Notes under the pieces: generated by a model
Seen by the model: only the letters and a program-made list of their open reading frames with translations
What the model was told of the DNA's origin: nothing
Databases searched by the model: none
Position numbers and translations under genes: made by a program
Shown: piece by piece, positions 33,208 through 41,124 of the stretch
How the letters are laid out: every line of letters starts with the position of its first letter
How positions within the stretch are numbered: the first letter of the stretch is position 1
NCBI RefSeq assembly: GCF_029961025.1
Contig: NZ_JASBVP010000001.1
Span: 1 to 64,000, forward strand
Length of the DNA: 64,000 nt
Origin: Mycobacterium sp.
Lineage (GTDB): Bacteria > Actinomycetota > Actinomycetes > Mycobacteriales > Mycobacteriaceae
Direction of reading: 5' to 3'

Positions 33208-34695
33208 TCATGCCCGCGCGACCAGCCGTGAGACGATGGGCGTGGCCGGCGTCAGCGGAGTCGAGGCGAACTTCGCCCTAAAGCCGGCGACCCAGCGCCG
33301 GCAGCGCTCGGTGAGCTGGTAGTCGTCGGTCTGCAAGTGCCCGCGGGTGACGAGCACACCGAGCTGGGCGCCCGCGCAGCGCAAGTCGCCGGGAGCCGCG
33401 ACCCGCAGGTAGAAGGCCTCGGACCCGTCGATCAGCGTGGCCCAGTCGTTGGCGGAGCGGGCGAAGCAGACCCGACCGTCGTCGTCGATGCGCCACACGC
33501 CGGTGCGCGGCGTCGCGGTGAAGAGCTCGATATCCGGTGAGGTCTCCGCGATTATCACTTGGCCCCAGACCTCGTCCTCCCCGTAGCCCCGCTCCCAGCG
33601 CGAGTTGATCTCGTCGATGTCGAGCCGGTACTCCACGTCGAGGTACTCGAGCAGGTGAAAGAGGAACAGGGGTATGTCGGCGTAGGCCTCGGTCGTCAGG
33701 TTGGTCATCGGGCTGGCACCGCTCAGGCGGGGGTTGACCTCGCCGAGGTAGAGCCGGCCGGAATCCAGGTCGTGAAGAAGGTCCACCTCGAAGTAGCCGC
33801 GGTAGCCCTGGCGGTCGAGAACGTCACCGAGCTTTCGCACCATCTCGCGCGCGGCATGCGTCTGCTCCGGCGGCAGCGCCCCGCGCCAGATATCGTTGCC
33901 GCACCAGGCGCCCGGGTACGGTGTCAGCTCCGGGTAGCCGACGAGACTCGTCATCGCGGGGCCGATCACGGTTCCGTAGCGGGTCACGACTCCCTCGATG
34001 CACACCTCGACGTTGCGGATGCGCGTCATGACCTTGATTTCCTGCGGATTGTCCCGCTGACTTTCCTGCTGGCCGGTCAGGGCAGCGGCGTAGCGGTCCC
34101 AGTCGCCCCGATTGCGGATAAAAAACGTCCCGCTGCCCGCGTTGCCATAAGCGGCCTCGACGACCAGATCCTCTCCCAACCCGGCATGGCGCGCGAGCGC
34201 CAGCAGCTCGTCGTAGGAGCCGGCCCGTCCGATCGCGTGCGGCACACTGGGTACCCCCGCCTCATCGGCCAGGCGGGTCATGACGATCTTGGAGTCAAGC
34301 CGATGGCGTAGCTCCGCCGGCGGATGCATCACCTCGAGGCCCGCCTGGCGTGCCAGCGCCTGGGTCTGCTCGTCGAGCATCACAAAGCAGGCCTTGCCTC
34401 CCGGCCCCCGGCTGGCGATGAATTCGAGTGTCTCGGGATCACGCAGCAGGTGGTTGCACACCTCACCCATGGACTCGAAATCCACGCGGTCGCGCCGCCG
34501 GGGCACAAACACCCGCGAATGTTCGCCCTCGAAGGAATCAAAGTAGGTCAGGTAGAAGAAGTTTCGTACCCAGCGGTCGATGCCGAGCAGGTTGAACGGG
34601 GTCGGCGAGATGAAGTACAGCGGCGTGACGTTGGTGTGAAAGAACGCACGCACGTCCGAGAGTCCGTTTAAGGGACGGCGTGGTCCGGGCGCCAT
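33208..34695 (-). CDS. ATP-grasp carboxylate-amine ligase-like protein
   Basis: A 495-aa protein with a pre-ATP-grasp N-terminal region (about 1-130), a central ATP-grasp domain (AYGNAGSGTFFIRNRGDWDR as the flexible glycine loop; MTRIRNVEVCIEGVV; YFEVDLLHDLDSGRLYLGEV then NPRLSGASPMT with the Mg-binding Glu/Asn), and a C-terminal extension. Such enzymes couple a carboxylate to an amine via acyl phosphate. No partner gene (peptide precursor, acyl carrier) is adjacent, so the product is unknown. The ATG at 34695 is chosen; upstream codons are low-complexity. Confidence 0.8.
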   Translation of the reverse strand: MAPGPRRPLNGLSDVRAFFHTNVTPLYFISPTPFNLLGIDRWVRNFFYLTYFDSFEGEHSRVFVPRRRDRVDFESMGEVCNHLLRDPETLEFIASRGPGGKACFVMLDEQTQALARQAGLEVMHPPAELRHRLDSKIVMTRLADEAGVPSVPHAIGRAGSYDELLALARHAGLGEDLVVEAAYGNAGSGTFFIRNRGDWDRYAAALTGQQESQRDNPQEIKVMTRIRNVEVCIEGVVTRYGTVIGPAMTSLVGYPELTPYPGAWCGNDIWRGALPPEQTHAAREMVRKLGDVLDRQGYRGYFEVDLLHDLDSGRLYLGEVNPRLSGASPMTNLTTEAYADIPLFLFHLLEYLDVEYRLDIDEINSRWERGYGEDEVWGQVIIAETSPDIELFTATPRTGVWRIDDDGRVCFARSANDWATLIDGSEAFYLRVAAPGDLRCAGAQLGVLVTRGHLQTDDYQLTERCRRWVAGFRAKFASTPLTPATPIVSRLVARA

Positions 34696-34940
34696 CACAC
34701 CGGCCCCGGCGATATCCGTATCGGATTGCCGTGCGCGGACTGCGAGACCGGTGGGGGCGCGCCGACCGGCGCCACCCGGGTGCAACGGCGGGGATTCATG
34801 CCCCGATTCTGCCCTACCGGTAGTGGTGTCGAAGTATCCGGGGCACGGCGGTGGTATCCACTGCGTGAACCCACGCGAATATCGAATGAATACCATGAGT
34901 ATTTCCGGGTTGTGGCGGTTTCACCAGCGGTATTTCGGTT

Positions 34941-34946
34941 TAGGCT
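34941..34946 (+). promoter_or_regulatory. Leaderless promoter of sigma factor gene
   Basis: A TAGGCT -10 box ends six bases before the GTG at 34953, so the sigma factor mRNA is probably leaderless. The AT-rich spacer upstream (TATTTCGGTT) is consistent with a promoter. Confidence 0.4.
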
Positions 34947-34952
34947 GCTGCT

Positions 34953-35516
34953 GTGAGCACCCCAGAGATCCCCGATTGCCAGACCACCGAGCTGGCGCTG
35001 GCGGCCGGGCGTGGTGACCGGGACGCGCTGGCGGAATTCGTGCGCGCGACGCAGCACGACCTGTGGCGTTTTCTGGCGCATCTGTCCGGCGCCGACACCG
35101 CCGAAGACCTCGCCCAGGAAACCTACCTGCGCGCGATCACCAGCCTGCCCAGGTTCAGCGGCCAGTCCAGCGCGCGCACCTGGCTGCTGGCGATCGCCCG
35201 CCGGGTCAGCATCGATCACACCCGCCGGGAAATGGCGCGCCCGCGGATCTCCCCGCATGCGGACTGGGCGGCCGCCGCCGACCGGGCGGCGGCCCGGCGC
35301 TCCTGCGGCCACGAGGACATCGTCGAGCTGAACCTGCTGCTGGATGCGTTGTGCCCGGAGCAGCGCGAGGCGCTGGTGCTCACCCAGGTGATCGGGATGT
35401 CCTACGCGGAAGCCGCCGACGTCATGGGGTGTCAGGTGGGCACCATCCGCTCCCGCGTGGCCCGGGCCCGCGAGGAACTCCTGCAGGCCCGCGACGTCTG
35501 CGCCGAAGCCGGCTGA
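34953..35516 (+). CDS. sigC: ECF sigma factor, SigC-like
   Basis: A 187-aa group 4 sigma factor with region 2 (LWRFLAHLSGADTAEDLAQE, TYLRAITSLPRF, SARTWLLAIARRV) that binds the -10 element and core polymerase, and region 4 (LCPEQREALVLTQVIGMSYA, CQVGTIRSRVARAREELL), the -35-binding helix-turn-helix. The region 2 wording is very close to Mtb SigC. No anti-sigma factor gene is adjacent, which also fits SigC. Confidence 0.8.
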   Translation: MSTPEIPDCQTTELALAAGRGDRDALAEFVRATQHDLWRFLAHLSGADTAEDLAQETYLRAITSLPRFSGQSSARTWLLAIARRVSIDHTRREMARPRISPHADWAAAADRAAARRSCGHEDIVELNLLLDALCPEQREALVLTQVIGMSYAEAADVMGCQVGTIRSRVARAREELLQARDVCAEAG

Positions 35517-35518
35517 GA

Positions 35519-36046
35519 TTACTCGCCTTCGGCTGAATCCGCGGCGACAACGCGCGCCAATCCTGGTCCACGTGGGCGTAGCGCACACCGGGCACTTTCG
35601 GCACGCGCGATGCGCACAATCTCACCGGCGGTCCGAAAGGCCTGGGTGCTCCGGTCCGCCGGCTCGATCGTGAACGCGGCGGCTAGGCGCAACACCATCA
35701 CCGCCAGCGCGCTGGAGGTTCGGCACGGCACCACCAGGAGATTCGCCGAAGCCCGGCTGCCGGTGATCAGCATCAAGCGCTGGCGGCCCGCCGCCCTGCA
35801 AGGATCCGCCATTCGCGGGCGATTCAGCGAGTCCAGGTCCGGCGAACCCTCCAGCGGTGACCAGTTGACGCTGATATCGATGATCCGACCCAATCGTGTG
35901 GACAGGGCGTCGATCAGTTCGGGAAGCTCGCGGGCTATCGAGCCGGTGCGCGGCCACCACGCTCCGTCAAGCCGCTCGCCCAGTTCACTCGCCAGGGTGA
36001 GGCGCACCGGGCTGGCCAAGCGCCGGCCGTGAGCCGCGCTGTTCAT
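35519..36046 (-). CDS. DUF5994 family protein
   Basis: A 175-aa actinobacterial protein of unknown function recognised by the family core SPVRLTLASELGERLDGAWW followed by ELPELIDALSTRLGRIIDIS and VNWSPLEGSPD. The frame is open a further 75 codons upstream (to 36271); the ATG at 36046 is chosen because family homology starts there. It is convergent with the sigma factor gene (2 bp between stops). Confidence 0.75.
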   Translation of the reverse strand: MNSAAHGRRLASPVRLTLASELGERLDGAWWPRTGSIARELPELIDALSTRLGRIIDISVNWSPLEGSPDLDSLNRPRMADPCRAAGRQRLMLITGSRASANLLVVPCRTSSALAVMVLRLAAAFTIEPADRSTQAFRTAGEIVRIARAESARCALRPRGPGLARVVAADSAEGE

Positions 36047-36502
36047 GGCGCTGAAATCCCCGCGGCGGCACCGGCCGGTTCGCAGCGCGGAAAACGGGTA
36101 CACCCACCGGATTTCGAGGCTGCGGTCGATGAAATCGGTTTCTCCCCAAGGCGAAAAGCGCATGACTTTCGGTGATCCATAGACGATTCCTTCACTTCGA
36201 GGTTGACTCGGTGCATGAGTGGGCTCGACAACCAAATCCGGGTGCAGATGGTTGTTATCGTCCGACAGCACGTCCGAGGATCACCGCTGGCTACGAAACG
36301 TTCACCGTCGACGCTACACCCCTGCGGGTCGCGTGGATACCGTCACGGCGGGCCGAGCCGCGAGCGGGGGCCACCCGCAGTGCACCCCGTCGATTCACCG
36401 AGCACGAAGCGACCACCGCGCACCCACGCTCATTATTCAGACGGCTTCCCTGCAAACCGGAAAATAGGAGAAAACTCGCCGGGAAACCGCAAGGCGCCCA
36501 GC
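36047..36502. other. Intergenic region upstream of DUF5994 and cspA
   Basis: About 450 bp without a supported gene. The reverse frame upstream of the DUF5994 start stays open (RFSPWGETDFIDRSLEIRWV), which could be a longer N-terminus. The rest has no recognisable coding sequence; it probably carries the DUF5994 promoter. Confidence 0.35.
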
Positions 36503-36540
36503 GTCCACAATAGTGGACAATAAATTGTGGACAATAATTG
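36503..36540 (+). repeat. GTGGACAATAA repeats upstream of cspA
   Basis: GTCCAC-AATA-GTGGAC (36503-36518) is an inverted repeat. The right arm begins a 14-bp near-identical tandem repeat, GTGGACAATAAATT (36513-36526) and GTGGACAATAATTG (36527-36540). The three copies of the hexamer, one inverted and two direct at 14-bp spacing, look like a cluster of binding sites for a regulator about 40 bp upstream of the cspA promoter. Confidence 0.5.
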
Positions 36541-36581
36541 CCACCCACGCTCGGGGCGCGGGCGCGTCTTTTTGTTCGTGC

Positions 36582-36629
36582 TACACTGCATCAGGATGTT
36601 TTTCGTACATCCATTCTGAATGAGAGAAG
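36582..36629 (+). promoter_or_regulatory. cspA promoter and structured leader
   Basis: A TACACT -10 box (36582-36587) places the transcript start near 36594. The leader then opens with a GGATG/CATCC hairpin with a nine-base U-rich loop (36594-36612) and has a purine-rich ribosome site (GAGAGAAG, 36622-36629) before the ATG at 36639. Cold-shock mRNAs commonly use structured leaders for temperature-dependent stability or translation. Confidence 0.5.
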
Positions 36630-36638
36630 TTGAAAAGT

Positions 36639-36842
36639 ATGGCACAGGGAACTGTGAAATGGTTTAACAGCGAGAGAGGCTTCGGTTTTATCGCTCCTGA
36701 CGACGGCACAAAAGATGTGTTCGTGCACTACACGGAAATCCGTGGGACCGGTTTGCGGTCGCTGGAGGAGAACCAGCGGGTTCAATTTGACGTCGGCCAC
36801 GGGACCAAGGGGCCCCAGGCGGTGGGAGTGACACTCGTTTAG
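36639..36842 (+). CDS. cspA: Cold shock protein, CspA-type
   Basis: A 67-aa single-domain nucleic-acid chaperone. RNP1 (ERGFGFIAP) and RNP2 (DVFVHYTEI) motifs are intact, as is the opening [10 protein letters not shown]. It is very similar to Mtb CspA (Rv3648c). It melts secondary structure in mRNA. The gene stands alone, with operator-like repeats upstream and a strong hairpin terminator downstream. Confidence 0.95.
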   Translation: MAQGTVKWFNSERGFGFIAPDDGTKDVFVHYTEIRGTGLRSLEENQRVQFDVGHGTKGPQAVGVTLV

Positions 36843-36860
36843 CGATCTTTTCGCGACTTG

Positions 36861-36890
36861 TGGGCTGGCAGGCAGTGTCCTGCCAGCCCA
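36861..36890 (+). terminator. Strong bidirectional hairpin terminator between cspA and tRNA-Tyr
   Basis: TGGGCTGGCAGG (36861-36872), loop CAGTGT, CCTGCCAGCCCA (36879-36890) is a perfect 12-bp GC-rich stem. It lies 18 bp after the cspA stop and 71 bp beyond the 3' end of the opposing tRNA, so it can end both transcripts. There is no U-tract. Confidence 0.7.
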
Positions 36891-36961
36891 CCTGCGTTGA
36901 GATGACCGCAACCCGTGTCGTGTCGACGTTCTCGACGGCATCTCGCACGCGATCAGTCCGG

Positions 36962-37044
36962 TGGCAGGTGCAGGATTCGAACCTGCGTAGGCGTACGCCG
37001 ACGGATTTACAGTCCGCTCCCATTGGCCGCTCGGGCAACCTGCC
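36962..37044 (-). tRNA. tRNA-Tyr (anticodon GTA)
   Basis: On the minus strand the sequence folds as a class II tRNA: acceptor GGCAGGT/ACCTGCC, D-arm GCCCGAGCGGCC, anticodon loop CTGTAAA with GTA at 37010-37008, a long variable arm typical of bacterial tRNA-Tyr, and the T-arm GCAGGTTCGAATCCTGC. The discriminator is A (36962); the genome continues CC then G, so the final A of CCA is not encoded. Confidence 0.93.
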
Positions 37045-37098
37045 GTTTAGCAGGGTACAACGATCGGGCTGACCGGGCACACACGGCCATGACCCGGG

Positions 37099-37731
37099 CT
37101 ATGGGTCGGGCTGGGGCCGGAGCGCGGTGAGGACTTTGCGCAGCAAGTTCACCGCGTGATAGCCGACTACCGCCGCGATAACCAGAGCCACAACGGGATC
37201 CAGCCAAAACCAGCCGCCGGCCGCCAGGATGACGGCACCGCTGATCGCCACCCCACCGGCAGCGGCGGCATCGGCCGCCGTGTCCAGCATGATCGCCTTC
37301 ATATTGAGGTCTTCGCCACCGTCCTCACGGTCGACGCCGCCGCCGAGGATCAGGACGCCGGCCAGCATCACCACTGCGGCGACAGCGCTCGCAATCAGCA
37401 CCGGCAGTGCCACGATTTCGGGTGCGCCGGCCAGCAGACGCCGGATCGCGGTCGCGATGATCACCGCGCTCAGCACCAGTAGCCAACCGCCGTTCACCAG
37501 GGCGGCCACATCGGTCGCGTTGCGATAGCCGCCCGGCCGCCGAGGAGTCGGCGGTCGGCGTGATAACCAGATAGCAAACAGCGAAAGACCGATCGCCGCC
37601 GCGTCGGCAAGGTAATCGCCGCCGGCCGCTAATACTCCCAGCGAGTGAGCACCGATCCCCACTCCGACCAGGCCGGCGACCAGAAACAGGTTCAATGCCA
37701 GCACGAGCGCCAGGCGCTTGGGCCTTGACAT
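37099..37731 (-). CDS. Cation diffusion facilitator-type transporter
   Basis: A 210-aa protein with six predicted transmembrane helices and the CDF metal site in helix II (GDYLADAAAIGLSLFAIWLS) and helix V (KAIMLDTAADAAAAGGVAIS). It lacks the cytosolic C-terminal domain of most CDF exporters, a short form seen in mycobacteria. Probable function is export of zinc or another divalent cation by proton exchange. Start at MSRPKRLAL (37731); the frame is open upstream (REHWRRAYDWP) and the real start could be 10-15 codons earlier. Confidence 0.8.
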   Translation of the reverse strand: MSRPKRLALVLALNLFLVAGLVGVGIGAHSLGVLAAGGDYLADAAAIGLSLFAIWLSRRPPTPRRPGGYRNATDVAALVNGGWLLVLSAVIIATAIRRLLAGAPEIVALPVLIASAVAAVVMLAGVLILGGGVDREDGGEDLNMKAIMLDTAADAAAAGGVAISGAVILAAGGWFWLDPVVALVIAAVVGYHAVNLLRKVLTALRPQPDP

Positions 37732-37871
37732 CGGCCAATCGTATGCCCGCCGCCAATGCTCACGAAGAATCGGCACCGCCTTCCGAAACGCCTCACCGCG
37801 GACTCGGGAAGAATGGGCGTCGGTGAAGATCCAGAAAAATCCAGAAAACTCTGTCCCAGGGAACGGTTTCA

Positions 37872-38363
37872 ATGGCGGATTCCTCGTTTGACGTCGTCAG
37901 CAAGGTCGACCGGCAGGAGGTCGACAACGCTCTCAACCAGGCGGCCAAGGAGCTGGCCACCCGCTTCGACTTCCGCGGCACCGATACCAAGATCGCCTGG
38001 AAAGGCGAGTCGACCGTCGAGCTGACCAGCACGACCGAAGAGCGTGTCAGGGCCGCGGTGGACGTGTTCAAAGAGAAGCTGGTCCGCCGCGACGTCAGCC
38101 TGAAAGCCTTCGAGGCCGGTGAGCCCACTCCATCGGGCAAGGCCTTCAAAGTCACCGGCACCCTCAGGCAGGGCATCAGCGCCGAAAACGCCAAAAAGAT
38201 CACCAAGCTCATCCGAGACGAGGGCCCCAAGGGCGTCAAGACCCAGATCCAGGGCGACGAGCTCCGCGTCTCCAGCAAAAAGAAGGACGACCTGCAGGCC
38301 GTTATCGCCCTGCTGAAGAACGCCGACCTGGACGTCGCGCTGCAGTTCGTCAACTACCGCTAA
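37872..38363 (+). CDS. yajQ: YajQ family nucleotide-binding protein
   Basis: A 163-aa YajQ/UPF0234 protein, orthologous in length and context to Mtb Rv0566c. Family marks are [40 protein letters not shown] and [20 protein letters not shown]. Members bind nucleotides, and one group binds cyclic di-GMP to control transcription; the mycobacterial role is not established. It stands divergent from the CDF gene. Confidence 0.94.
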   Translation: MADSSFDVVSKVDRQEVDNALNQAAKELATRFDFRGTDTKIAWKGESTVELTSTTEERVRAAVDVFKEKLVRRDVSLKAFEAGEPTPSGKAFKVTGTLRQGISAENAKKITKLIRDEGPKGVKTQIQGDELRVSSKKKDDLQAVIALLKNADLDVALQFVNYR

Positions 38364-38509
38364 ACGGATTCAGCGCCCGTATCGTGCGCCGCGAGGCGGG
38401 CCTCGCACCGGCCGGCCCAGGCCGGGCGACCGCCGCCGCGCCTGGCCCAATCAACCGGTGGGTTGCTATCGTAAAGGCGACGCTGCCGCTCGAAAAAGCG
38501 AGGTTCACG

Positions 38510-40027
38510 ATGTCCGTGACAGCCCAGGAAGCCACGGAGCGCGCGCCGCTCGAGGCGGATACCGAATACTTCGACCTGATCATCATCGGCGCCGGCATCT
38601 CCGGATTGGGGGCGGCCTACCGCATCACCGAGCGCGATCCCGCCATCGGCTACGTGATCCTGGAGCGCCGTGGGCAGATCGGCGGCACCTGGGATCTGTT
38701 CCGCTACCCCGGGGTGCGCTCCGACAGCAGCATCTTCACGCTGTGCTTCCCCTATGAGCCGTGGACCCGCAAAGAGGGCGTCGCCGACGGTGTCCACATC
38801 CGCGAGTACCTGATTGCCACCGCTCAGAAGTACGGTATCGACCGTCATATCCGGTTCAACAGCCAGGTGCGCTCGGCGGACTGGGACTCATCCACCGACA
38901 CCTGGATCATCAGCGCTGAACAGAACGGCGCGACCAAGCGCTATCGTTCGCGGTTTGTGTTCTTCGGGTCCGGCTACTACAACTACGACGAGGGCTACAC
39001 CCCGGAGTTCGTGGGCATCGAGCGGTTCGGGGGAATCGTCGTGCACCCCCAGCACTGGCCGGAGAACCTGGACTACACGGGCAAAAGACTGGTGGTGATC
39101 GGCAGTGGGGCGACGGCGATCTCGCTGATCCCGTCGCTGGCCGCGCGGGCCGCGAAAGTCACCATGCTGCAGCGCTCGCCCACCTATCTGATTGCGGCGC
39201 CACGCTATAGCCTATTTGCCGACGTCTTGCGGAAAGTGTTGCCGCGCAGGCTGGCCCATCCGATCCTTCGGATGTTCAATGCGCTGCTAGAGGGTGTGGT
39301 CTGGATTTTGGCGCGCAAGACCCCGGCCTTCATGAAGTGGCTGCTGCGCCGGATGGCGGTGAAGAATTTGCCCGAAGGCTACGACGTCGACACCCACTTC
39401 AAACCGCGTTACCGACCGTGGGACCAACGGCTGTGCCTGATCCCCGACGCCGACCTCTACCGGACGATCAGCGAGGGCCGTGCCGAGGTGGTCACCGACC
39501 ACATCGACTACTTCGACGACACCGGCATCGTCCTGAAATCCGGAACCCACCTGGACGCCGACATCATCGTCACCGCCACCGGCCTGCAGCTGCAGGCGCT
39601 CGGCGGCGTGACCCTCAGCCTCGACGGGGCGGAGATCAAACCGCAGGACCGCTTCGTCTACAAGGCGCACATGCTCGAAGGGGTGCCCAACCTGTTCTGG
39701 TGCGTGGGCTACACCAACGCCTCGTGGACGCTGCGCGCCGACATGACCGCTCGGGCCACAGCGAAACTGTTGGCGTACATGAAGTCTCATGGTTACACGC
39801 ATGCCTACCCGGATCGCGGCGGGGAGCCGATGCCCGAAAAACCGTCCTGGGACATCCAGGCCGGCTACGTGCTGCGGTCGCCGCATGCGCTGCCCAAGTC
39901 GGGCACCAGGCGGCCGTGGCATGTTCGGCAGAATTACTTCGCCGACGCCATCGACTACCGGTTCGACCGGATCACCGAGGCGATGGTGTTCGGCCGGGTC
40001 GGCGAGCGGGCGCGGTCCGCGTCGTAG
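38510..40027 (+). CDS. FAD-dependent Baeyer-Villiger-type monooxygenase, Rv0565c-like
   Basis: A 505-aa flavoprotein. An N-terminal FAD fold (LIIIGAGISGLGAAYRITER), the Baeyer-Villiger fingerprint FGGIVVHPQHWP, and a second Rossmann motif for NADPH (VVIGSGATAISLIPSLAARA) are all present. It is of the EthA/Rv0565c type, whose members oxidise ketones and can activate thioamide prodrugs. The ATG at 38510 is preferred over open sequence beginning at 38384 because the FAD fold begins about 20 residues later. Confidence 0.92.
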   Translation: MSVTAQEATERAPLEADTEYFDLIIIGAGISGLGAAYRITERDPAIGYVILERRGQIGGTWDLFRYPGVRSDSSIFTLCFPYEPWTRKEGVADGVHIREYLIATAQKYGIDRHIRFNSQVRSADWDSSTDTWIISAEQNGATKRYRSRFVFFGSGYYNYDEGYTPEFVGIERFGGIVVHPQHWPENLDYTGKRLVVIGSGATAISLIPSLAARAAKVTMLQRSPTYLIAAPRYSLFADVLRKVLPRRLAHPILRMFNALLEGVVWILARKTPAFMKWLLRRMAVKNLPEGYDVDTHFKPRYRPWDQRLCLIPDADLYRTISEGRAEVVTDHIDYFDDTGIVLKSGTHLDADIIVTATGLQLQALGGVTLSLDGAEIKPQDRFVYKAHMLEGVPNLFWCVGYTNASWTLRADMTARATAKLLAYMKSHGYTHAYPDRGGEPMPEKPSWDIQAGYVLRSPHALPKSGTRRPWHVRQNYFADAIDYRFDRITEAMVFGRVGERARSAS

Positions 40028-40086
40028 AACTTCTCCCGGACGGTGCCGCTATTCGCAAACCTCCGGTAAACACCGGGTGCCGGCAA

Positions 40087-40092
40087 TACTCT
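40087..40092 (+). promoter_or_regulatory. Leaderless promoter of gpsA
   Basis: A TACTCT -10 box ends six bases before the ATG at 40099, with no ribosome-binding site between. This supports the ATG at 40099 and a leaderless mRNA. Confidence 0.45.
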
Positions 40093-40098
40093 GATGCC

Positions 40099-41124
40099 AT
40101 GACACCCGCGATGCGCGTCCCGAAGGTCGTCGTCTTCGGTGGGGGCTCTTGGGGCACCACCGTCGCGTCCATCTGCGCCCGCCGCGGCCCCACCCTGCAG
40201 TGGGCGCGGTCCGAGCAAACCGTCAACGACATCAACGAAAACCACCGCAACACCCGCTATCTCGGCAAGGACATCGTCCTCAGCGACACCCTGCTCGCCA
40301 CCACCGACTTCTCCGAGGCGGCCCGCTGCGCTGACGTCGTCGTCATGGGGGTGCCCTCGCACGGGTTCCGCCGGGTGCTCACCGAGCTGGCCGCCGAGCT
40401 GCGGCCCTGGGTGCCGGTGGTGTCACTGGTCAAAGGGCTCGAACAGGGCACCAATATGCGGATGACCCAGATCGTCGAGGAGGTGCTGCCCGGGCATCCG
40501 GCCGGCATCCTGGCCGGGCCGACGATCGCCCGCGAGGTGGCCGAGGGCTATGCGGCCGCCGCGGTGCTGGCGATGCCCGATCAGCACCTGGCCGCGCGGC
40601 TTGCGCAACTGTTTCGCACCAAGCGTTTTCGGGTGTACACCACCGACGATGTGGTGGGCGTCGAGATGGCCGGCGCGCTGAAGAACGTCTACGCGATCGC
40701 CGTCGGCATGGGCTACTCGCTGGGCATCGGGGAGAACACCCGCGCCATGGTGATGGCCCGCTCGATCCGCGAGATGTCCAAGCTCGGTGAGGCTATGGGC
40801 GGACGCCGCGACACCTTCGCCGGCCTGGCCGGGATCGGTGATCTGATCGTCACCTGCACCAGCCAGCGCAGCCGCAACCGTTACGTCGGCGAGCAAATCG
40901 GCGCGGGCAAACCGATCGAGGAGATCATCGCCTCGATGAACCAGGTCGCCGAGGGGGTCAAGGCCGTCGGCGTCATCATGGAGTTCGCCGACAAATACGG
41001 GCTCAGCATGCCGATCGCGCGCGAGGTCGACGCCGTGATCAACCACGGCTCGACCGTCGAGCAGGCCTATCGCGGGCTGATGGTCGAGACCCCGGGAGAC
41101 GAAGTCCACGGCACCGGGTTCTAG
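40099..41124 (+). CDS. gpsA: Glycerol-3-phosphate dehydrogenase [NAD(P)+]
   Basis: A 341-aa enzyme reducing dihydroxyacetone phosphate to sn-glycerol-3-phosphate for phospholipid synthesis. The Rossmann motif VVVFGGGSWGTTVAS, LAGPTIAREVAEG, GALKNVYAIAVGMG with the catalytic Lys, and RSRNRYVGEQIG are diagnostic. It corresponds to Mtb gpdA1 (Rv0564c). Its stop overlaps the convergent LLM-class gene by 4 bp. Confidence 0.95.
   Translation: MTPAMRVPKVVVFGGGSWGTTVASICARRGPTLQWARSEQTVNDINENHRNTRYLGKDIVLSDTLLATTDFSEAARCADVVVMGVPSHGFRRVLTELAAELRPWVPVVSLVKGLEQGTNMRMTQIVEEVLPGHPAGILAGPTIAREVAEGYAAAAVLAMPDQHLAARLAQLFRTKRFRVYTTDDVVGVEMAGALKNVYAIAVGMGYSLGIGENTRAMVMARSIREMSKLGEAMGGRRDTFAGLAGIGDLIVTCTSQRSRNRYVGEQIGAGKPIEEIIASMNQVAEGVKAVGVIMEFADKYGLSMPIAREVDAVINHGSTVEQAYRGLMVETPGDEVHGTGF

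Noticed and set aside
39337..40098. Long N-terminal extension of gpsA through the monooxygenase gene
   Set aside because: The frame upstream of 40099 is an Arg/Gly-rich shadow of the monooxygenase; the Rossmann motif begins about 8 residues after the ATG at 40099 and a -10 box sits six bases upstream of it.
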